64,000 bases of DNA from Ga0077555 sp050187415 (GTDB lineage Bacteria > Pseudomonadota > Alphaproteobacteria > Rhizobiales > Hyphomicrobiaceae), in NCBI GenBank assembly GCA_050187415.1, contig JBFWXN010000009.1:44999-108998 (forward strand), read 5' to 3'. How positions within the stretch are numbered: the stretch's first letter is position 1; each line of letters begins with the position of its first letter. A model generated the notes under the pieces. That model ran no database searches. It was not told the DNA's origin and was given only the letters and a program-made list of their open reading frames with translations. The position numbers and the translations under genes were made by a program. Below, piece after piece: positions 51,649 to 60,901 of this stretch.

Positions 51649-52674
51649 ATGAAAATCGGCGTCTATCTCAACGCACAGCACCCCGCCGGAGATGATCCCG
51701 CGCGGCGCATGGCCGATTTGATCGACCAAGTGCGCCTTATCCGCCAGCGAGGCTACGACTCGATCTGGAGCGGCGAGCACCACATCACCGACGGCTATCA
51801 CTACTTCCCGCTGCTTTCGATGCTGAACCGCCTCTCTGCGGAGGCCGAGGGGCTCGACATCGGCACCAACATCATTCTGCTGCCGCTGCACAATCCTATC
51901 GAGCTGGCCGAGATTGGCGCCTTTCTCGACGTCGTCTCGGGTGGTCGCTTCATCCTCGGCGTCGGCCTGGGTTATCGCGAGGAAGAATTCGCGATGTACA
52001 AGGTGCCGATGAAGGAGCGCGTCTCGCGTCTCGAGGAGGGCGTCGAAATTATCGGGCGCCTGTGGAGCGAGGACAAAGTCTCGTTCAAGGGGCGTCATTG
52101 GAACTTCGACGGTCTCACGATTCGCCCCCGCCCGATCCAGTCTCCGCGACCGCCGATCATCGTTGCGTCGCAAGTGGAAGCCGGCATCAAGCGGGCCGCT
52201 CGTATCGCCGACGGCTGGACCGCCGTGCCGGTCACCAAGGTGGGTGGTGTTGCAAAGGAGATCGCGATGTTCGCGGCCGCCCGGAGCGAGGCTGGATTGC
52301 CGCCGAGCCGCCACATCGCGCGCATCTACGAGGTGTCATGCGCCAAGGACGAGGAAACCGCGCTGCGCCGCGCCGCACCGTTCCTGATCGAGAAGTACGC
52401 GGCTTACGCGTCGTGGGGCCTCCCGGGCCTCAAGATGAACAGCTCGGACAGTCCGGAATCCCAGCTGCGCGGCCTGGCCACCGATCGCTTCGGCGTTGGC
52501 ACGCCGGCGCAGGTCGTGGACGCGTTGATCGGTCAGCACAAGGCGGGCATGACGCATGTCGCGATGCGTATGAGCTGGCCCGGCATGGCGCAAGATGAGA
52601 TCCTTGCCGGCATCGACCTTGTCGGCCGCGATGTTCTTCCCGAGGTGCGCCGCCGCATCGCCGCGGCAGCCTGA
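51649..52674 (+). CDS. luciferase-like monooxygenase (LLM family)
   Basis: A 341-residue FMN- or F420-type flavin-dependent monooxygenase with the TIM-barrel luciferase fold. Features: WSGEHHITDGYHYFPLL near the N-terminus, LPLHNPIELAEIGAFLDVVSGGRFILGVGLGYREEEF, and HWNFDGLTIRPRPIQSPRPPIIVAS. No signal peptide. ATG at 51649 follows AGGGAGGAAGCG; the frame is open upstream to 51595. Substrate unknown, possibly a small xenobiotic or sulfonate. Confidence 0.9.
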   Translation: MKIGVYLNAQHPAGDDPARRMADLIDQVRLIRQRGYDSIWSGEHHITDGYHYFPLLSMLNRLSAEAEGLDIGTNIILLPLHNPIELAEIGAFLDVVSGGRFILGVGLGYREEEFAMYKVPMKERVSRLEEGVEIIGRLWSEDKVSFKGRHWNFDGLTIRPRPIQSPRPPIIVASQVEAGIKRAARIADGWTAVPVTKVGGVAKEIAMFAAARSEAGLPPSRHIARIYEVSCAKDEETALRRAAPFLIEKYAAYASWGLPGLKMNSSDSPESQLRGLATDRFGVGTPAQVVDALIGQHKAGMTHVAMRMSWPGMAQDEILAGIDLVGRDVLPEVRRRIAAAA

Positions 52675-52787
52675 GCCGCATTTCCCTTTGGTCTATCGCG
52701 GGCGTGGGGCGGTGTCGGCGAGCGAGTGCGGCGACCGGTTTTATTCCGTGTCGGAGTCGGGCGTCGCCTCTCGGGTCGCCGCTTGGG

Positions 52788-53186
52788 TCAAGCCCCCTCG
52801 GGATTGGTCTCGCCCGGCGGCAGATCGATTTCGACGCGCGCGCCATTCGGATCGAGGAAGAAGAGCTGCCAGACGCCGGCACCGGGCCCTCCTTCCGGCA
52901 GACGCCTGAGATCATAGCTGAGCCCCCGCGCCTTCAATTTGGCGATATAGCCTGGAAGATCCGTGCCCCAGAACGCCATGTGGTCCAGCACTCCCGATCC
53001 TTCGGGAATTTCCGGTTTCTGGATGACGTGGAGGATCGGCGTCCCACCATTGTAGAGCCAGACGCCTGGGAACGCGAAGTTGGGGCGCGGTCCGGGCTCG
53101 AAGCCCAGCATCTCGCCGTAGAATTTGGCTGTCGCCTGGGCGTCCTTGGTGACGATCGTGAAGTGGTCCATACGCTCGATGGTCAT
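52788..53186 (-). CDS. VOC (glyoxalase/bleomycin-resistance) family protein
   Basis: A 132-residue protein with two beta-alpha-beta-beta-beta repeats. The first begins MDHFTIVTKDAQATAKFYGEMLGF and the second LDHMAFWGTDLPGYIAKLKARG, with the end FFLDPNGARVEIDLPP, where the metal-binding Glu is expected. Metal ligands His in the first strand and HVI are seen. Could be a lyase, isomerase or dioxygenase. It shares the minus strand with the SDR and aminotransferase genes downstream of the promoter. Confidence 0.85.
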   Translation of the reverse strand: MTIERMDHFTIVTKDAQATAKFYGEMLGFEPGPRPNFAFPGVWLYNGGTPILHVIQKPEIPEGSGVLDHMAFWGTDLPGYIAKLKARGLSYDLRRLPEGGPGAGVWQLFFLDPNGARVEIDLPPGETNPEGA

Positions 53187-53243
53187 GTCGTGCTCCCGCG
53201 TGTTTGGCCCGCACCGGCGCTACGTCGCGCCTGCCTGATGGCT

Positions 53244-54044
53244 TCAGCCCTTCCCGACAACCGTCACCGCACCAGCCGTCGCCGTGCGTCCGCCGTCGAC
53301 AGCGAAGTGCGCGCCGGTGATCCCCGACGACAGGTCCGAGCAGAGAAAATGCACCATGTTGGCAATTTCCTCCGGCGTCGAGAATCGGCCGAGCGGAATG
53401 GCACCCTTGTAGCGCTGGGCGGCACCGGCCGCGTCACCCGGGCTCACCTGCTCCGTCACCGATTGGATCATGCGCGTCTCGACGGGCCCCGGGCAAACCG
53501 CATTGACGCGAACGCCATAACCGGCGACCTCGCCCGATACGGCTTTCGTAAAGCCGATCACAGCGTGTTTGGACGCCACGTAGGGCGACATGTTGGGCGA
53601 GCCGAGCAACCCCGCGATCGAGGCCGTATTGACGATCGCTCCCCCGCGCTGCTTGATCATCACCGCCGTCACGTGTTTCAAGCCGAGAAAGACACCTTTG
53701 ACGTTGACGGCCATGAGCTGGTCGTACACGTCGTCGTCGTAGTCATGGACTGGCTTCACAAGGCCTTCTATTCCGGCGTTGTTGTGGAAGCAGTCGATGC
53801 GCCCGTAGGCATCCATTGCAGACTTCACGTAATTGGCGACGTCGGCCGGCTTGGTCACGTCCGCCTGAACCGAGATGGCCTCACCGCCTTGCTGCTTGAT
53901 GGCGCCGGCGGCAGCGCTGGCGCCCGCTCCGTCCCGATCGACCAGCACCACCTTGGCTCCGTAGCTCGCGAAGCCGAGCGCGGTTGCCCGGCCGATACCA
54001 TTCGCAGCACCGGTCACGAGCGCGACCTTGCCCTTGAAATCCAT
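53244..54044 (-). CDS. SDR family NAD(P)-dependent oxidoreductase
   Basis: A 266-residue short-chain dehydrogenase. Cofactor motif TGAANGIGRA, NNAGIEG structural motif, catalytic Ser in NTASIAGLLG and YxxxK in YVASKHAVIG, and the loop VNAVCPGPVETRM. Acidic DRDGAGAS after beta-2 suggests NAD(H) preference. Substrate unknown. It precedes the VOC gene and follows the aminotransferase gene in a minus-strand run; the spacing (94 bases to the aminotransferase) suggests an operon. Confidence 0.9.
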   Translation of the reverse strand: MDFKGKVALVTGAANGIGRATALGFASYGAKVVLVDRDGAGASAAAGAIKQQGGEAISVQADVTKPADVANYVKSAMDAYGRIDCFHNNAGIEGLVKPVHDYDDDVYDQLMAVNVKGVFLGLKHVTAVMIKQRGGAIVNTASIAGLLGSPNMSPYVASKHAVIGFTKAVSGEVAGYGVRVNAVCPGPVETRMIQSVTEQVSPGDAAGAAQRYKGAIPLGRFSTPEEIANMVHFLCSDLSSGITGAHFAVDGGRTATAGAVTVVGKG

Positions 54045-54138
54045 AAGGTCTCCTCCTCGAGTTATCTTGTTCCGCGAGCATGCGACGCGCTGAGCATGTC
54101 GCGCAAGACTCGCCTCGCGCGCGCATCCCGCACCCGCC

Positions 54139-55524
54139 TCACCCTCGAATCTCGCCTTCCGATTTCATGGCTTTCACCGAAGCTCGAAATGCTTCCAGCG
54201 TGACCGCGGTCTCCTTCGCACCGTGGACCGCTGAAACCAGCCCTCCGGGAGAGCCCATGATGTCGACGCCGTTGGTGATCATGGCGATGCGCAGGCGATG
54301 CGCAAGGCTTGCATCCTTCACGCCCTTGAGGCCGCTGAAGCCGAACTTGGAAGCGTCGAACGTCGCCGGATCGAGGTCGATCCCTTTGGGGTTCTGGAAG
54401 ATGTGGAACGTCGACGCCTCGCCGTAGATGCCCCAGGGTACGCCTTCCTCGATCACGATTCGGCGCATGCCGTCACGAAGCTCCGCGGCGGTGCGCTCGG
54501 CAGTGCCGCAGATGTCCTCGCTTTCGATCTTGGAAAGTGTCGCAATGGCGGCCGCAGCGCACAACGGATTGGCATTGTAGGTGCCCTGGTGGCCGATCTT
54601 TTCGCGACCGGCAGTCTTCGCCGCCGAGCTGTCGAGCTGGTCCAGGATGTCGGCGCGCCCGGCGACAGCGCCGCCCGGCAGGGCACCGGCCACGATCTTC
54701 GCCAGCGACGCGATGTCGGGCGTGATGCCGTAGCGCCCCTGAGCCCCGCCCCGCGACCATCGGAATCCGGTGACCACCTCATCGAACATGAGAAGCACCC
54801 CGCGGTTGCGCGTTGCCGCTCGTAGCCGCTCGAGGAATCCGGCTTTGAGCGGCACTTGCCCCCAGCCGGCGCCCGAAGGTTCGATCATCACGCCGGCGAT
54901 GTCGTCGCGCGAGGCCAGAAGCGCCTCGACCGGCTCGATGTCATCGGCCGAGACAAGGATCGTCGCCTCCGTGATGCCGTCGAGCACCCCTGCAGGAGCG
55001 CTGCCGTCGAAGTGGCTGTTCGAACCGCCTGCCACCTGGTCGTGCCAGCCGTGGAAATGCCCCACGAAGCGAACGATGCGCGCCTTGCCGGTGAAAGCTC
55101 GCATCAGGCGCATGGCGAGATGCGTCGCCTCCGTGCCGGACGCAGTGAAGCGAACGCGTTCGGCACACGGCAGCAGACGGTTGATGAGCTCGGCCCACTC
55201 GACTTCGAGCGCGTGGCACGCGCCCCAGTGAGTGCCGCGCGCGATCTGCCGTGTCACGGCCTCGACCAGCGTCGGATGCGCGTGCCCGAGGATCAGCGCG
55301 CCATGTCCGCCGAAGTAGTCCACCAACTCGTTGCCATCGACATCCCATTTCCGCGGGCCCGCAGCGCGGTCGACATGGATCGGATAGGGCAGCAGCGTAC
55401 GGCTGTCGTGCGTCAGCCCGGCCGGGATGACCTTGCGCGAGCGCTGGTCGAGCTCCGCTGAAGTCCGTGTTGCGGCGCGATACGCCGCCTCGATCGGCGA
55501 GTTGGTCAATGCATCGTTGGCCAT
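54139..55524 (-). CDS. class III aminotransferase (glutamate-1-semialdehyde aminomutase-like)
   Basis: A 461-residue PLP enzyme of fold type I. Features: GHGALILGHAHPTLVEAV, TASGTEATHLAMRLMRA, HFHGWHD, the PLP Asp in MFDEVVTGFR, the Schiff-base Lys in SLAKIVAGALPGG, and GTYNANPL. This is closest to the glutamate-1-semialdehyde-2,1-aminomutase branch, but lacks the tight fit to HemL and is probably catabolic. ATG at 55524 (GGGAAGACAACC upstream) is used; 55539 is possible. Divergent from the TauD gene. Confidence 0.9.
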   Translation of the reverse strand: MANDALTNSPIEAAYRAATRTSAELDQRSRKVIPAGLTHDSRTLLPYPIHVDRAAGPRKWDVDGNELVDYFGGHGALILGHAHPTLVEAVTRQIARGTHWGACHALEVEWAELINRLLPCAERVRFTASGTEATHLAMRLMRAFTGKARIVRFVGHFHGWHDQVAGGSNSHFDGSAPAGVLDGITEATILVSADDIEPVEALLASRDDIAGVMIEPSGAGWGQVPLKAGFLERLRAATRNRGVLLMFDEVVTGFRWSRGGAQGRYGITPDIASLAKIVAGALPGGAVAGRADILDQLDSSAAKTAGREKIGHQGTYNANPLCAAAAIATLSKIESEDICGTAERTAAELRDGMRRIVIEEGVPWGIYGEASTFHIFQNPKGIDLDPATFDASKFGFSGLKGVKDASLAHRLRIAMITNGVDIMGSPGGLVSAVHGAKETAVTLEAFRASVKAMKSEGEIRG

Positions 55525-55670
55525 CGGTTGTCTTCCCATTCAGGTGCGGCGGCACTGGCCTCGATCCTACCCCTTCCGCGCGCGGGCGCTATGGGCCTAT
55601 GCTCGACTGCCCGGCCGTCACAAGTGCCCCGCTGAGAGGGCACGCTCGGGTCAGAACAATGGAGGCAACG

Positions 55671-56546
55671 ATGTCGGCCAGTCAGACAGTAGACGTGGTT
55701 CCAACGGGCGGCGCGCTCGGCGCTGATATTCGCGGTTTGGACCTCTCCGGCGAGATCGACGAAGTCACGTTCCGGAAGGTCTATAAGGCCTGGAACGACC
55801 ACTTGGTCCTGAGATTCAGAGGCCAGCGTCTCGACGACGACGCGCTTGTTGCATTTTCCAGGCGGTTCGGCGACCTCGACATGGCGCCCATCGGTGCCAA
55901 GGACAGCCCATTCTCTCGCCACCGGCCTGAAATCGCGGTGATTTCGAACATCGTCGTTGAGGGTAAGGCGATTGGCGGGCTCGGCAACTCGGAACTCGTC
56001 TGGCACCAGGACATGAGCTATAACGCGCTGCCTCCCAAGGCGAGCCTCCTCTATGGCGTCGAGACGCCAGCGGTTGGCGGCGAAACGTATTTCTATAATC
56101 TCTATACCGCTTACGCGACGCTCCCCGAGCGCCTGAAGGCGCGCATCATGGGCCTGTCGTGCAAGCACGATGCGACGCGCAATTCGTCGGGTCAGCTTCG
56201 CCAGGGTTTCGAGGAGAGCTATCGCAACGAGGATCGGCCGGGAGCCATCCATCCGTTGGCCGTCGAGCATCCTGAATCGGGACGCATCTCGCTCTATCTT
56301 GGGCGTCGCCCCAACGCCTGGGTCGTCGGGTTGTCGGATGCCGACAGCGACGCGCTCCTCGACGAGCTTTGGGCCCACGTCGAAAGCGGGGCCCACGTCT
56401 GGTCCCAGGAGTGGCAGGCTGGCGACCTCGTCATCTGGGACAATCGCTGCACACTGCACAAACGCAATCAGCTCGATCCATCGCTTCGCCGCTTGATGCA
56501 CCGGACCCAGGTTCGCGACAGCGCTCGACCGGTGGCAGCCGCCTGA
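55671..56546 (+). CDS. TauD/TfdA family dioxygenase
   Basis: A 291-residue Fe(II)/2-oxoglutarate dioxygenase. The facial triad is HxD in LVWHQDMSY and the distal His in LMHRTQVR, with Arg behind for 2-oxoglutarate binding. The start GADIRGLDLSGEIDEVTF is typical. ATG at 55671 follows GGAGGCAACG. Substrates of the family include taurine, sulfonates, herbicides and alpha-amino acids; the pairing with the divergent aminotransferase suggests amine or sulfonate use. Confidence 0.9.
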   Translation: MSASQTVDVVPTGGALGADIRGLDLSGEIDEVTFRKVYKAWNDHLVLRFRGQRLDDDALVAFSRRFGDLDMAPIGAKDSPFSRHRPEIAVISNIVVEGKAIGGLGNSELVWHQDMSYNALPPKASLLYGVETPAVGGETYFYNLYTAYATLPERLKARIMGLSCKHDATRNSSGQLRQGFEESYRNEDRPGAIHPLAVEHPESGRISLYLGRRPNAWVVGLSDADSDALLDELWAHVESGAHVWSQEWQAGDLVIWDNRCTLHKRNQLDPSLRRLMHRTQVRDSARPVAAA

Positions 56547-56808
56547 CGATGACCGACGACGACCACAAGGCGGATCGGTGACGACGGTCGATCCGCCCCT
56601 GTCGGCACGCATTGACGCCGCTATCGGGTGGAACCACGTGGGCGACGGCGCGTTCTTACGCGGCAAACGCCTTGTGACTATCACGACCCATCATAAGCAT
56701 TCGAGTTAGCCCTGAATGCGAGAGCAACTGCAACTGTCCTTGCCGGTCGAGGCCGGCGCATGGCTGCAGCCTGGCTCCGCAAACAGCAAACGGGAAGGTA
56801 GGACGACC

Positions 56809-56889
56809 ATGAAAAGTATTGTGCTCTGGCTTGTCGGTGTGCCGGTTTCGTTGATCATCCTGCTCAACGTGTTCGGGTTCCTTGGCTGA
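56809..56889 (+). CDS. 26-residue single-pass membrane peptide
   Basis: Peptide MKSIVLWLVGVPVSLI then LLNVFGFLG: one Lys, then one hydrophobic helix covering the rest. GGGAAGGTAGGACGACC provides an RBS upstream of the ATG. Short peptides of this kind (MKSIxLWLxGVPxxxIILL) are frequent in Hyphomicrobiales as far as I recall, but I cannot name a family or role. Confidence 0.5.
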   Translation: MKSIVLWLVGVPVSLIILLNVFGFLG

Positions 56890-56915
56890 CGCGCGCCGTC
56901 ACGGTTTCGCTGTGC

Positions 56916-58301
56916 TCAGCTCAATTCGCGAATGCGGAAGTTGAGACCGCCCCGTGGCGTCAGCGTCACGGTCGCATTGAGGCCTGGGTGTTGATCAGCC
57001 GGTGAGAAGCGGTTGCCAACATATTCGGGTCTGAAACGGCGCATGAGCATCGACAGGGCGAAGGTGTTCTCGACCTGGCTCATTGCGCCGCCGATGCACG
57101 ACCGCTTGCCGCCGCCGAAGGGGATGTAGACGTAGGGCTTCCGCTTTTTCGCGGCCTCTCCCATGAACCGTTCCGGACGGAATTCTTCCGGCTCATCCCA
57201 GTACTTCGACGAATGGTGCGTACCATAGGCGAAAAGGGTGACGCGATCGCCGGCGTTGATTTTCGTGTCGCCGATCACGTCGTCCTTCGCCGCAACGCGG
57301 ATCAAGCCCCAGATCGGCGGATACAGGCGCATCGTCTCTTGGATGACGGCGCGTGTGTAGGCGAGACGCGAATAGTCGGCCGGCACCGGGTCGCGGCCCT
57401 CGATACCATAGACCTCGTCCCCTTCGCGGCGGATACGCTCGGCCACGTCCGGGCGCTGTGACGCCTCGTAGATCGACCAAGCCAGTGTCAGTGCCGTCGT
57501 CTCGGTGCCGGCCCATAGATATTGCTTCATCTCGTCGACCGCCTGCTGCTGGTCGAACTCGGGGACCGTCGGGTCGGCCACCGCCGCCTGGATCATTTTG
57601 AGCAGCGTGCGCTCGCGGTCCTCGCCTGGCCTTGCAGCGATCACTTCCGGCGGCACTGACGCCCAGACTTCCATCGCTTTCGCGGTCGCTTCTTCGGTAA
57701 TTTCGAACTCGGCGCCGCTCACCTTTTTGAGACGAACCGACTTGTGGTTCATCACGTCGGTATAGGTCTTCACGCATTTGAACACGAAATGGGGATTGAA
57801 CGGCATGTCCCTGTCGAAAAGGGCCTTGCAGATCATGTCGGCGGCGAGCGTCCAGGTCTGCTCGACCATCTCGACGGTTTCGCCGCTCCGCGCCAGATCC
57901 GCCCAGTTGTCCATCTTGTTCCGGATCGACGTCAGGAAATATGGAATGTATTCCGAGAACATGTCCGGATGGAATGCCGGTTGTTGCGGCATGCGGATCT
58001 TCTGCCAGAGCGCACCGTCATTGGTGATCATGGATTTGCCGAAGATCGGCTTCAGGCCGTCGAAATATTTGACGTAGTCGTCGACCTTTGTCACCAGAAC
58101 GCGTTTGAAGTGGTCCGGCTCGGAAATGAACACCACGCGCTCATTGCCCATGTTGACGGTGATGATGCCGCCATGGCGTTCGGTGAGCTGCTGCAGCACG
58201 CGCATCGGATTGGGATTGTTCCCCCGCTGCAGCGCCGTCAGCTTGAACCAGATGCTCTCCTGCTCGCCTAGTCCATGAGTATGGGCCTGGGTGGCGGTCA
58301 T
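56916..58301 (-). CDS. cytochrome P450
   Basis: A 461-residue bacterial P450, cytosolic, no signal. The heme-binding loop is FGGGKRSCIGGAMSQVE with Cys402, the I-helix oxygen-activation motif is WAGTETTALTLAW, and the K-helix ExxR is in VIQETMRLYPP. It resembles the CYP102-heme-domain/CYP4-like class (the I-helix sequence and CIGGAMSQVE). A redox partner is not seen nearby. ATG at 58301 follows GCGGAGGG, an excellent ribosome binding site. Divergent from the GST gene. Confidence 0.93.
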   Translation of the reverse strand: MTATQAHTHGLGEQESIWFKLTALQRGNNPNPMRVLQQLTERHGGIITVNMGNERVVFISEPDHFKRVLVTKVDDYVKYFDGLKPIFGKSMITNDGALWQKIRMPQQPAFHPDMFSEYIPYFLTSIRNKMDNWADLARSGETVEMVEQTWTLAADMICKALFDRDMPFNPHFVFKCVKTYTDVMNHKSVRLKKVSGAEFEITEEATAKAMEVWASVPPEVIAARPGEDRERTLLKMIQAAVADPTVPEFDQQQAVDEMKQYLWAGTETTALTLAWSIYEASQRPDVAERIRREGDEVYGIEGRDPVPADYSRLAYTRAVIQETMRLYPPIWGLIRVAAKDDVIGDTKINAGDRVTLFAYGTHHSSKYWDEPEEFRPERFMGEAAKKRKPYVYIPFGGGKRSCIGGAMSQVENTFALSMLMRRFRPEYVGNRFSPADQHPGLNATVTLTPRGGLNFRIRELS

Positions 58302-58611
58302 GAAAACCCTCCGCTGTCCTGCACAACGGTCCCGACACGGCACGCGAAGTCGGCGCCCGTCCTTGACGGCGCAGTCTTCGTTTCAAGTCGCAGCGCCCGA
58401 ACTTCAGCTCGGTACCATTGGCACCCTCGGCCGTCTATCACCGCCCAGCCACAGCGGCAATGTGCCGGTATGTTCTGAACACTGGAATACGGCCGCCGGG
58501 CAATTGTTGGCTCGATCGGTGGTTAATCTCGCCTTTGCGCCGATCTCCCGGGTTGCGCCTCCCGCGCAGCGCGGCCACAGTGATCGTCTCACGCATTCAG
58601 GATGTGCTCAC

Positions 58612-59223
58612 ATGAAGCTTTTCCACTCACCCACGTCGCCGTACGTGCGCAAGGTTATGGTCATTGCCATCGAAAAGGGGCTCGATGGCCAAATCGAGAA
58701 GATCCCGACCAGTGTCACCCCGATAAAGCGCGAGGGCGAACTCCCCACCCGGAACCCGATCGGCAAGGTGCCGTGCCTGATGACCGATGACGGCGAAGCG
58801 CTGTTCGATAGTCCGGTCATTTGTGCATACATCGATTCCCTGAAGGCGCCGGCGCTGATCCCCGAGGACGCCAAGGGGCGCTTTCGCAGCATGACCCTCG
58901 AGGCCTTGGCAGACGGCCTCCTCGATGCTGGCATCCTGCTCCGGTATGAGAGTACCTTGCGACCGGAGGAGAAGCGCTGGCAGCCTTGGATCGACGGCCA
59001 GATGGCCAAGATCATGGGCGTCATCGATGCGCTCGAGAACACCTACGCCATCGCGCTTTCGGGCCCCCTCACAATGGGCCAGATCTCGGTCGCCTGCGCC
59101 CTTGGCTGGTTCGACTTCCGCTATGGTCATGTCGATTGGCGCAAGGATCACCCCAAAGTTGCGGCATTCGCTGCAAAGATGGCCGACCGGCCGTCGATCA
59201 AGGCGACCATGCCGGTCGGCTGA
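58612..59223 (+). CDS. glutathione S-transferase family protein
   Basis: A 203-residue protein with an N-terminal thioredoxin-like domain (MKLFHSPTSPYVRKVMVIA, with the Ser active-site position in SPTSPYVRK) and cis-Pro in NPIGKVPCLM; FDSPVICAYID holds the Glu/Asp-Ser glutathione site. The C-terminal helical domain has QISVACALGWFDFRYGHVDW. ATG at 58612 is preceded by GGATGTGCTCAC. It may conjugate xenobiotics together with the nearby P450 and FMO. Confidence 0.88.
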   Translation: MKLFHSPTSPYVRKVMVIAIEKGLDGQIEKIPTSVTPIKREGELPTRNPIGKVPCLMTDDGEALFDSPVICAYIDSLKAPALIPEDAKGRFRSMTLEALADGLLDAGILLRYESTLRPEEKRWQPWIDGQMAKIMGVIDALENTYAIALSGPLTMGQISVACALGWFDFRYGHVDWRKDHPKVAAFAAKMADRPSIKATMPVG

Positions 59224-59369
59224 CAGCGCCGGCTGGGGGGGACGGCACAGGGCCGTGACACGCGCGGCAAGCTCGAGTCTGTCATTCGAGCCGGCCGAAC
59301 GACCGCCGGCTCTCTGCCTCCGCCAAACCTCTTCGAAGCGCACTGGTCAAAAAGCCCGCTCGCGCTCTG

Positions 59370-60749
59370 TCAACTCGCGGCCTTGCCACGATGAGGCAAC
59401 CTGTTGACCGCCGCAATGCCGACATCGCGCACGGGCTTGCCGGCGCGCTTTTGCGCCTCCTTCAAAGTCCGCTTGAGGTCTGCGAAATATGGCATGTGCT
59501 CCACCTCGATGCCGTGGCGCGGCGTGTCTTTGAAATGCCGTTGGACCCAGGCTTTGCGTTGGGCGATCTCCTCGATCATGCCCGCCTTCCTCGGCAACTG
59601 CGCGCGCCCCATTTCATGCTCGCGCAGCCATCGCACCTGTCCCTCGCAGATCCAATTGAGTGCCGTATCCGAGTTGAAGTAGGCGAGAAAATAAAGCCCC
59701 CGCCAGTCGGGCGGCACGATCCGCATATAAAGGTCGAGGCTGTTGTCTCGACTGGACACGATGCGCTCATCGAGAAAGTCGAGATCGATCACATAACCCG
59801 TGGCTGCGATCAGAGTGTCGAAGTCTTCGCTCCGGCCCCCCACGAATATTATCCGATTGCCCTCGATGCGCTCGATACCGTTTTCGACAAGCACGCGCTT
59901 GTATTTTATGTGGTTCACGATGTTGGCGTTCGACGTCGCATGGACCCGTTTCGACGTTGGCGGAAAGCCTAGGGTCGCCATATCGCCCTGCACCAAATAG
60001 ACCAGGGACTTGAGGACGCGGCCACGCACCCAGGCGGGCACCCACGGCTTATAAAACGGCTTGATGGCGTCCCAGAAGGGTCGCCCGAATACGAGCTTCG
60101 GGATGATCAGCGCATTCGAGCGAGCGACCAGAACGACGCGCTCCGACGTCATGGCGAGGTCGCTTGCGATGTCGAGCGCGCTATTGCCGACCCCGACGAC
60201 GCACACCTTCTTTCCAACGAATTGAGCCGGCTCGCGGTAATAGTGGGAATGTAGATATTGCCCCCCGAACCCGTCCCTGAAGGCCTCGACTTCCAGCGGC
60301 TTCGTCAGGTGCCCTGTCGCCAGCAGGATGCAGTCGTGCTCGGCGATGTCGCCACGGTCGGTTTCGAGGCGCCATCTCGGGGCCGCCTCGGTGTAGCTTT
60401 CCGCCGGTCTCACGTTGACGATCTTGGTATTGAAGCGGACGTGCTTCGTCACGTCGAATTGGTTCGAATAGTCCTGCAGGTAGCGCGCCATATCCCAGTG
60501 CGAAGGGAAGGGCGGCACCGAGGCGTCGAACCGGAAATCCGAGAAGTTGGTCAGATCGCGGGCGGTATTGATGTGTAGCGTCTTGTAGGCCGACGAGCGC
60601 CCGTTGTCGTTCTGATAGACCCACATCCCGCCGACATTGCTACCAATCTCGTAAACCGTGACATCAAGCCCCTCTTCGAGCATGTGCTTGGCCCCGCACA
60701 GCCCTGCTGCGCCTGCGCCGACAATTCCGACTGACTTGGGTTTCGCCAT
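59370..60749 (-). CDS. flavin-containing monooxygenase (FMO-like)
   Basis: A 459-residue FAD- and NADPH-dependent monooxygenase acting on soft nucleophiles (N, S). FAD motif GAGAAGL at the N-terminus, FMO identifying motif in FGGQYLHSHYYREP, NADPH motif GVGNSALDIASD, and C-terminal ATGYVIDL. Some family members are Baeyer-Villiger enzymes, and the FxGxxxHxxxY fit here supports FMO. Starts at ATG 60749. Confidence 0.9.
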   Translation of the reverse strand: MAKPKSVGIVGAGAAGLCGAKHMLEEGLDVTVYEIGSNVGGMWVYQNDNGRSSAYKTLHINTARDLTNFSDFRFDASVPPFPSHWDMARYLQDYSNQFDVTKHVRFNTKIVNVRPAESYTEAAPRWRLETDRGDIAEHDCILLATGHLTKPLEVEAFRDGFGGQYLHSHYYREPAQFVGKKVCVVGVGNSALDIASDLAMTSERVVLVARSNALIIPKLVFGRPFWDAIKPFYKPWVPAWVRGRVLKSLVYLVQGDMATLGFPPTSKRVHATSNANIVNHIKYKRVLVENGIERIEGNRIIFVGGRSEDFDTLIAATGYVIDLDFLDERIVSSRDNSLDLYMRIVPPDWRGLYFLAYFNSDTALNWICEGQVRWLREHEMGRAQLPRKAGMIEEIAQRKAWVQRHFKDTPRHGIEVEHMPYFADLKRTLKEAQKRAGKPVRDVGIAAVNRLPHRGKAAS

Positions 60750-60901
60750 CGTTCTCCACCTCGCTTCGGCCGAAGCTAGCGAGGCCGGTGCGTCGTGTCA
60801 CGGCGCGAAGCCTGGGCGCATAGGGACAGCCTACTCGCGACCTGCCGACCAGTGCAGAACCTCGTCTCGCCTCGGATCCGTTGAACGCATGCCGTTCTTG
60901 T

